In this document: piece by piece, positions 60,411-64,000 of the stretch
Position numbering within the stretch: position 1 is the stretch's first letter
How the letters are laid out: each line of letters begins with the position of its first letter
NCBI RefSeq assembly: GCF_947503465.1
Contig: NZ_CANNDN010000003.1
Span: 124,001 to 188,000 of the forward strand
DNA: 64,000 nt
Origin: an uncultured Tateyamaria sp.
GTDB taxonomy: Bacteria > Pseudomonadota > Alphaproteobacteria > Rhodobacterales > Rhodobacteraceae
Direction: 5' to 3'
Program-made: the position numbers and the translations under genes
The notes under the pieces: generated by a model
The model's input: only the letters and a program-made list of their open reading frames with translations
What the model was told of the DNA's origin: nothing
Database searches by the model: none

Positions 60411-60430
60411 GTGATTCACAATAGAATCAC
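60411..60430. promoter_or_regulatory. Palindrome between the dCTP deaminase and the divergent small gene
   Basis: Perfect arms GTGATTC and GAATCAC with a six-base spacer (ACAATA) lie 83 bases from the deaminase start and 18 bases from the small gene's ATG, a position suited to an operator acting on both. Confidence 0.55.
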
Positions 60431-60447
60431 AACAGGGAGCAGACACA

Positions 60448-60603
60448 ATGGATCAAGAAAAGCAGCAACAACCTCAGCATGAACCAAACGAGGATGCTCT
60501 GGCCCGCGATCTGGACAAAGAACGAGCAGAGTTCGAACGGATGGCTGAGCGTCAGTCGGAAGCTTCAAGAGAGTATACACGAGGTAAGCTTCTCTCTGCT
60601 TAG
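60448..60603 (+). CDS. Small acidic coiled-coil protein
   Basis: ATG 60448, with GGGAGCA about ten bases upstream, gives 51 residues: a Gln-rich start (MDQEKQQQPQHEPNEDALAR) and a charged heptad-like helix (DLDKERAEFERMAERQSEAS). Composition is protein-like. Vibrio-type avcD genes are paired with an upstream inhibitor (AvcI, an RNA); whether this divergent gene has any such role is unknown. Confidence 0.5.
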   Translation: MDQEKQQQPQHEPNEDALARDLDKERAEFERMAERQSEASREYTRGKLLSA

Positions 60604-60786
60604 GACATGATAGTCAGCTAAGGCATTTACATTTAACAAAAATTTGCTTGCACGGTTGCCCCTCAGCCTTGCAAGAGAGCATGCTGCGAAACATTGTATT
60701 GGGTGTTGCGTCTCTTTGTTAGCGTTCATTTATTGAGCTATGTATCACACATTGACACATGTATCGCGATATGATACGCACCCCTC
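60604..60786. other. AT-rich promoter region of the higBA-like pair
   Basis: No gene. TTGACA at 60752-60757 is a good -35 candidate, and GTATC/GATAC half-sites (60761-60777) lie where the -10 should be. Confidence 0.45.
60761..60777. promoter_or_regulatory. GTATC-N7-GATAC inverted repeat, candidate HigA operator
   Basis: Arms GTATC and GATAC with seven bases between overlap the expected -10 region, ten bases before the higB start. A related half-site TGTATCA is at 60741. HigA-type antitoxins typically bind such palindromes to autoregulate. Confidence 0.5.
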
Positions 60787-61067
60787 ATGATTCAAAGTAC
60801 CAAGGGCAAACTCGCCGCCAGCGCTGTTAAAGGCAATACGGCAAAGGCTTCCCGGGTGACTTGGTGAAGCGCACGCGTGCGATGCTTTCGGCGCTGGATG
60901 CTGCGGTGGTTGTTGAGGATTTGCGGTTCCCGCCCGGCAACCACCTGGAAGAACTGAAAGGGGATCGTGCCGGGCAACACTCCGTGAGGATCAACGGGCA
61001 ATGGCGCATCTGCTTTGTCTGGACGCCGAACGGCCCCGCCGATGTCGAGATTGTGGACTACCATTGA
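60787..61067 (+). pseudogene. higB: Frameshifted HigB/RelE-type toxin
   Basis: ATG 60787 opens as MIQSTKGKLAAS, but this frame stops early. From about 60845 another frame reads YGKGFPGDLVKRTRAMLSAL, then LRFPPGNHLEELKGDRAGQHSVRINGQWRICFVW and VEIVDYH, the complete C-terminal part of HigB mRNA interferases. One indel near 60830-60845 explains it. Initiation at GTG 60861 would lack the first strand and helix. The toxin is probably inactive unless the shift is a sequence error. Confidence 0.75.
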
Positions 61068-61079
61068 GAGGATACGCTG

Positions 61080-61370
61080 ATGAGCTTACTTGAAGACCCT
61101 ATGCACCCCGGTGAGGTCCTGAAGGAGCTTTACCTCGATCCCCTGGAGATGGGGGCCATCGCGTTTGCGCGGCGTCTGGGCGTACCTCGAACGCGGATCG
61201 AGCGGTTGATCAAGGGGACGACCGGGATCACGCCTGACACGGCGCTGCGCCTAGCCCGTGTGTTCAACACGACCCCGGCTTACTGGGTGAACTTGCAGAC
61301 GAATTATGACATGGCTTTAGCGGCCAAGGAAATTGACGTGTCTGGCATCGAACCGCTCGTTGCCGCCTAG
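61080..61370 (+). CDS. higA: HigA-type antitoxin
   Basis: A 96-residue XRE-family antidote: MHPGEVLKELYLDPLEMGAIAFARRLGVPRTRIERLIKGTTGITPDTALRLARVFNTTPAYWVNLQTNYDM is the HigA signature. It is intact and starts 12 bases after the toxin stop, as usual for higBA. With the toxin broken it would act only as a repressor. Confidence 0.93.
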   Translation: MSLLEDPMHPGEVLKELYLDPLEMGAIAFARRLGVPRTRIERLIKGTTGITPDTALRLARVFNTTPAYWVNLQTNYDMALAAKEIDVSGIEPLVAA

Positions 61371-61554
61371 TTAATGACGGCTGCCCGAAGGAGAGAGACC
61401 TGTGTGTTCTTCGCAGAAGTTCTTCAGCAAAGAACGAACTCCATTTAACCGACACTATTCGCAGCACGAGAAGCTGGTTTGGCTAAGTCGTTGAGCGAAA
61501 CCTAGCGCTCCCTCAGGACACTATTGGCATGACACGAAAACGAAGATTACAAAA

Positions 61555-61800
61555 ATGGATTACGTCAACCTAGTGTATCTTGAAACGGCTGAAGACACTT
61601 TACGCATGCTGGACGATCTGGTCGGACAATTGGCCAGCCCGATTTCTAGGCCGATACTTCGTGGAGTAGGCAACGAAGCATATACCCTGACCCCCTCCGC
61701 ATTCAGAAAAGAAGGTCAGGTATCACTCTTTCAGATATTGAGGTGCTTTCCCGGATGGAAAGCACACCTTGAGGTAGGTTCTTACAAGTTCCAAGGGCTC
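61555..61800 (+). pseudogene. Truncated FRG-domain gene
   Basis: ATG 61555 gives VNLVYLETAEDTLRMLDDL and then SRPILRGVGNEAYTLTPSAFRK, the start of an FRG domain (Arg-Gly-rich signature with PS..R). After about 61790 the frame becomes Ser/Arg-rich noise antisense to the next gene, so the gene is cut short. FRG proteins occur in phage and defence contexts. Confidence 0.55.
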
Positions 61801-61834
61801 GCAGATCCCCGCTCCGCATGGGCCTCCTGGCTGT

Positions 61835-62134
61835 CTAGCTGTCCCTCAATCTCTCGGCGGCGACTTTCGCTAAGGTCAAGCTCTGCTGCAAGCTCTCGTC
61901 CAGCGTCTTGTAGCTCGCCTCGTCGGTCAGCAATCCGTTCAAGGCCTTCATGGATGCGGCCTGCGAACGAATGAGCAAGGCCACGCAGTCTTTCAATCCA
62001 GCCAGTTCCCTCTCGATCCTGCCGGTCGAGCGTGTCTCCAAGGCGGTCAAATCCTTCGCGGAGGCCTCTGAGGCCGTCACCAACCGCTCGACGCAGGCGA
62101 GCAAGTCGCGTTCCAAGGCTGTCAGTTGGGTCAT
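61835..62134 (-). CDS. Small helical phage-like protein
   Basis: ATG at 62134 has a perfect GAGGAGGATT Shine-Dalgarno just upstream. The 99 residues are predicted mostly helical (LTALERDLLACVERLVTASE, LAGLKDCVALLIRSQAASM). I do not recognise a family. Its strong initiation site argues that it is or was expressed. Confidence 0.6.
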   Translation of the reverse strand: MTQLTALERDLLACVERLVTASEASAKDLTALETRSTGRIERELAGLKDCVALLIRSQAASMKALNGLLTDEASYKTLDESLQQSLTLAKVAAERLRDS

Positions 62135-62257
62135 CTAATCCTCCTCGATGCCAGAGCCATCGTCAGAGGCCTTGTCCGCCAGAAACATGATGATCTGCTT
62201 GCGCGTCGCACTCCCAAACTTCCGCTCGGCGCATGCGTTTGCCACGCGCCAGCTCAT
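62135..62257 (-). pseudogene. N-terminal fragment of a phage-type helix-turn-helix/replication protein
   Basis: MSWRVANACAERKFGSATRK, then QIIMFLADKASDDGSGI, matches the start of small replication-initiator-like HTH proteins of Rhodobacteraceae prophages, which continue with the DNA-binding domain. Here it stops after three more codons, two bases before the next gene's ATG. Most of it is missing. Moderate certainty. Confidence 0.45.
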
Positions 62258-62412
62258 TGGGAGGCCTCGAAAGCCGCACAGACGTGCGAATTTTGTACAG
62301 GTTTTGTACGAGATTTCGGTCGTTTCCGGAGAATTCTGCGGAAAACGAAACGGGTGTTTCTGCACGCTCCTGCAGAACCCCTTGCAAATAAGTCATATTT
62401 TTCAGGCAGTTT

Positions 62413-62489
62413 TGGCGACCCCGGCAGGATTCGAACCTGCAACCTGCCCCTTAGGAGGGGGCTGCTCTATCCAGTTGAGCCACGGGGCC
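62413..62489 (-). tRNA. tRNA-Arg (CCT anticodon)
   Basis: On the minus strand: acceptor GGCCCCG paired with CGGGGTC (one G-T pair), D-arm GGCTCAACTGGATAGAGCA, anticodon stem GCCCC/GGGGC with loop CTCCTAA giving CCT, T-arm GGTTCGAATCC, encoded CCA. Decayed mobile DNA lies on its 3' side, a usual place for integration. Confidence 0.96.
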
Positions 62490-62615
62490 GCTGTGCACCG
62501 AATTATCGTTTCAAGCAGCCCTTGTCACCCGTTTCAGCAACCTTCGGGTCGCCCAAATGCTTGAATCCCGCGCGGTTTTGGCGGTAACTCGGACAAACGA
62601 CTGAAAGGACCCTCC

Positions 62616-63650
62616 TTGACCGACCGCCCTGCCCGCCCGCTGACCCTGCGCGATGTCTCAGCCGCGTCGGGCGTGTCCGAAATGACCGTCAGTCGCGTGC
62701 TACGCAATCGGGGCGATGTCTCGGAAGCGACCCGCAAGAAAGTGCTCGAAGCGGCCAAGGCGCTGGGTTACGTGCCCAACCAGATCGCAGGGTCGCTGGC
62801 ATCCCAACATGTCAACCTTGTGGCGGTGATTGTCCCGTCGCTCAGCAACATGGTCTTTCCCGAGGTGCTGACCGGCATCAACCAGGTGCTGGAAGATACG
62901 CCGTTGCAACCTGTCTTCGGTGTCACGGACTACATGCGCGACAAGGAAGAGCGGGTGCTTTACGAAATGCTGTCCTGGCGCCCATCCGGCGTGATCATCG
63001 CAGGGCTAGAGCATTCGGACGCAGCCCAGGCCATGCTGAAGAATGCAGGCATCCCCGTGGTCGAAATCATGGACACCGATGGCACACCCGTGGACAACAT
63101 GGTCGGCATCTCGCACCGCCAGGCGGGGCTGGACATGGCCAAGGCGATCCTCAAGCAGGGGTATTCCCGGATCGGGTTCATGGGCACATCGATGCCGCGC
63201 GATCACCGCGCCCGCAAGCGGTTCGAAGGTCTGACAGAGGGCCTGGCCAAGGCCGGGATCGAGATTGAGGCCCGCGACTTTTATGAAGGCGGGTCGGCCC
63301 TGGCCAAGGGGCGCGAGATGACCAAAACGATGCTTGACGCGAACCCCGAACTGGATTTCCTGTATTATTCCAATGATATGATCGGTGCCGGTGGCCTGCT
63401 TTACCTGCTGGACGAAGGGATCGATGTGCCCGGCCAAATCGGGCTGGCGGGGTTCAACGGGGTTGAATTGTTGCAAGGGTTGCCCCGCCAACTGGCCACG
63501 ACAGATGCCTGTCGGTTAGAGATCGGGCGCGCAGCGGCAGAGATTATTCGCGATCGCAACGCCGACGGCGCAGATCCGGACCCCAGGCACATCACGCTCA
63601 AGCCCACCATTTCCTATGGCGACACATTGCGCCGCGCCCTGCGGACGTGA
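62616..63650 (+). CDS. LacI-family transcriptional regulator
   Basis: A 344-residue regulator: N-terminal LacI HTH (LTLRDVSAASGVSEMTVSRVLRNRGDVSEATRKKVLEAAKALGYVPN) with hinge AGSLASQ, then a periplasmic-binding-protein-like sugar sensor (VNLVAVIVPSLSNMVFPEVL, QGYSRIGFMGTSMPRDHRARKRFEG). It resembles GntR/gluconate-type repressors. TTG at 62616 has AAGGA seven bases upstream; no earlier start is in frame near it. The stop overlaps the next gene (GTGA). Targets are outside the window. Confidence 0.92.
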   Translation: MTDRPARPLTLRDVSAASGVSEMTVSRVLRNRGDVSEATRKKVLEAAKALGYVPNQIAGSLASQHVNLVAVIVPSLSNMVFPEVLTGINQVLEDTPLQPVFGVTDYMRDKEERVLYEMLSWRPSGVIIAGLEHSDAAQAMLKNAGIPVVEIMDTDGTPVDNMVGISHRQAGLDMAKAILKQGYSRIGFMGTSMPRDHRARKRFEGLTEGLAKAGIEIEARDFYEGGSALAKGREMTKTMLDANPELDFLYYSNDMIGAGGLLYLLDEGIDVPGQIGLAGFNGVELLQGLPRQLATTDACRLEIGRAAAEIIRDRNADGADPDPRHITLKPTISYGDTLRRALRT

Positions 63651-64000
63651 CGCCCTTTGCCCTGACGAACACGCAAGCGCGGCGCGTTTTTCTGGACCGG
63701 CACGCCCTGTCAGACACGCCCGCCGGCCCCGCCCGTGGCGCAGCCCTGCTGGATCTGATCACGCGCCTTGGCTTTGTGCAGCTTGACAGTATCAACACCG
63801 TTGCCCGCGCCCACGATCTGATCCTGTTTGCCCGCAAACCCCAGTACCGCCCCAAGAACCTGCGCACTCTCTATGAACGGGACCGGGCGCTGTTTGAACA
63901 TTGGACGCATGATGCCGCGGTGATCCCGAACGCGTTCTACCCCTATTGGCATTTGCGCCGTGAACGGGATGCCGCGCGATTGCGCGACAAGTGGAGCGCG
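63647..64000 (+). CDS. Winged-helix crosslink-repair glycosylase family protein (YcaQ-like), partial
   Basis: GTG 63647 opens a frame that runs off the window end (118 residues seen). LTNTQARRVFLDRHALS, LLDLITRLGFVQLDSINTVARAHDLILFARKPQYRPKNL and LFEHWTHDAAVIPNAFYPYW are the start of the YcaQ/AlkX family (HTH_42), DNA glycosylases that unhook interstrand crosslinks. Catalytic QxD-type residues (QLD at about 45) are present in this part. Confidence 0.9.
   Translation, partial: MTPFALTNTQARRVFLDRHALSDTPAGPARGAALLDLITRLGFVQLDSINTVARAHDLILFARKPQYRPKNLRTLYERDRALFEHWTHDAAVIPNAFYPYWHLRRERDAARLRDKWSA

Noticed and set aside
62126-62587. Plus-strand frames crossing tRNA-Arg
   Set aside because: They contain translated tRNA sequence (the DPGRIRTCNLPLRRG type peptide), a known annotation artefact.

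Overview
The window looks like the chromosome of a marine Rhodobacteraceae (Roseobacter-group) alphaproteobacterium. The sequence evidence is high GC, dense ATGA/GTGA start-stop overlaps, a complete Kelly-Friedrich type sox cluster with soxCD, DUF1127 and DUF2892 small proteins, an ALAS-type hemA, and GcvT-fused amine oxidoreductases beside MttB-family methyltransferases. No plasmid replication genes, rRNA or CRISPR array were seen.

Layout. (1) 0.3-11.1 kb is ordinary chromosome: a membrane protein, an exonuclease/endonuclease/phosphatase-fold protein, leuB, a lipoprotein, a DMT exporter, tRNA-Pro(CGG), a methylated-amine operon (GcvT-fused FAD oxidoreductase, MttB-family methyltransferase, TetR regulator) and pobA. 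(2) 11.2-36.9 kb is an accessory region with many scars: a frameshifted jacalin-like gene, a deleted TnsB/MuA-type transposase whose upstream partner is fused to a cupin gene, a PepSY gene and an aminotransferase truncated against each other, an IS3 remnant, and a tyrosine recombinase at the right end. Its intact cargo is oxidative and electrophile detoxification (four glutathione S-transferases, AhpD-like protein, nitronate monooxygenase, tautomerase, VOC protein, cupredoxin, MATE and LysE exporters) and methyl-sulfur metabolism (MddA-like methanethiol methyltransferase, di-haem peroxidase, homocysteine S-methyltransferase-like protein), each with local regulators (HxlR, AraC, DJ-1/AraC). (3) 37.1-53.6 kb is the sulfur-oxidation locus. 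An outer plus-strand operon (two metallo-beta-lactamase-fold hydrolases, Crp/Fnr regulator, DUF2892) faces the minus-strand hemA-DUF302-soxFEDCB-AZYX genes, then soxW-soxV, then the divergent soxS-soxR-soxT. (4) 53.6-62.4 kb is a decayed, lower-GC accessory region ending at tRNA-Arg(CCT). It holds phage or integrative-element remnants, a three-gene operon of an RNase H-like protein, a Ser/Thr kinase and a small basic protein, an anti-phage-type dCTP deaminase, and a HigBA-like pair with a broken toxin. (5) 62.6-64.0 kb returns to chromosome: a LacI regulator and the start of a YcaQ-like glycosylase.

How it works together. SoxXA, SoxYZ, SoxB and SoxCD form the periplasmic thiosulfate-oxidising enzyme system; SoxV/SoxW/SoxS supply reductant to it, SoxT probably imports a sulfur species, and SoxF (with cytochrome SoxE) is a flavocytochrome sulfide dehydrogenase. 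SoxR is an ArsR-family repressor with the cysteines of the BigR/SqrR type. The palindrome ATTC-N8-GAAT, the site known for that family, occurs exactly upstream of the hydrolase operon and of soxX, and with one or two changes upstream of soxVW/soxS and soxB, so the whole locus reads as one persulfide-responsive regulon. The dedicated hemA may match haem supply to its many c-type cytochromes.

The most interesting less-described element is the RNase H-like/kinase/small-basic-protein operon at 57.1-58.8 kb. It has an elaborate palindromic promoter and is convergent with the dCTP deaminase gene; I propose it as a candidate defence or stress-signalling module.
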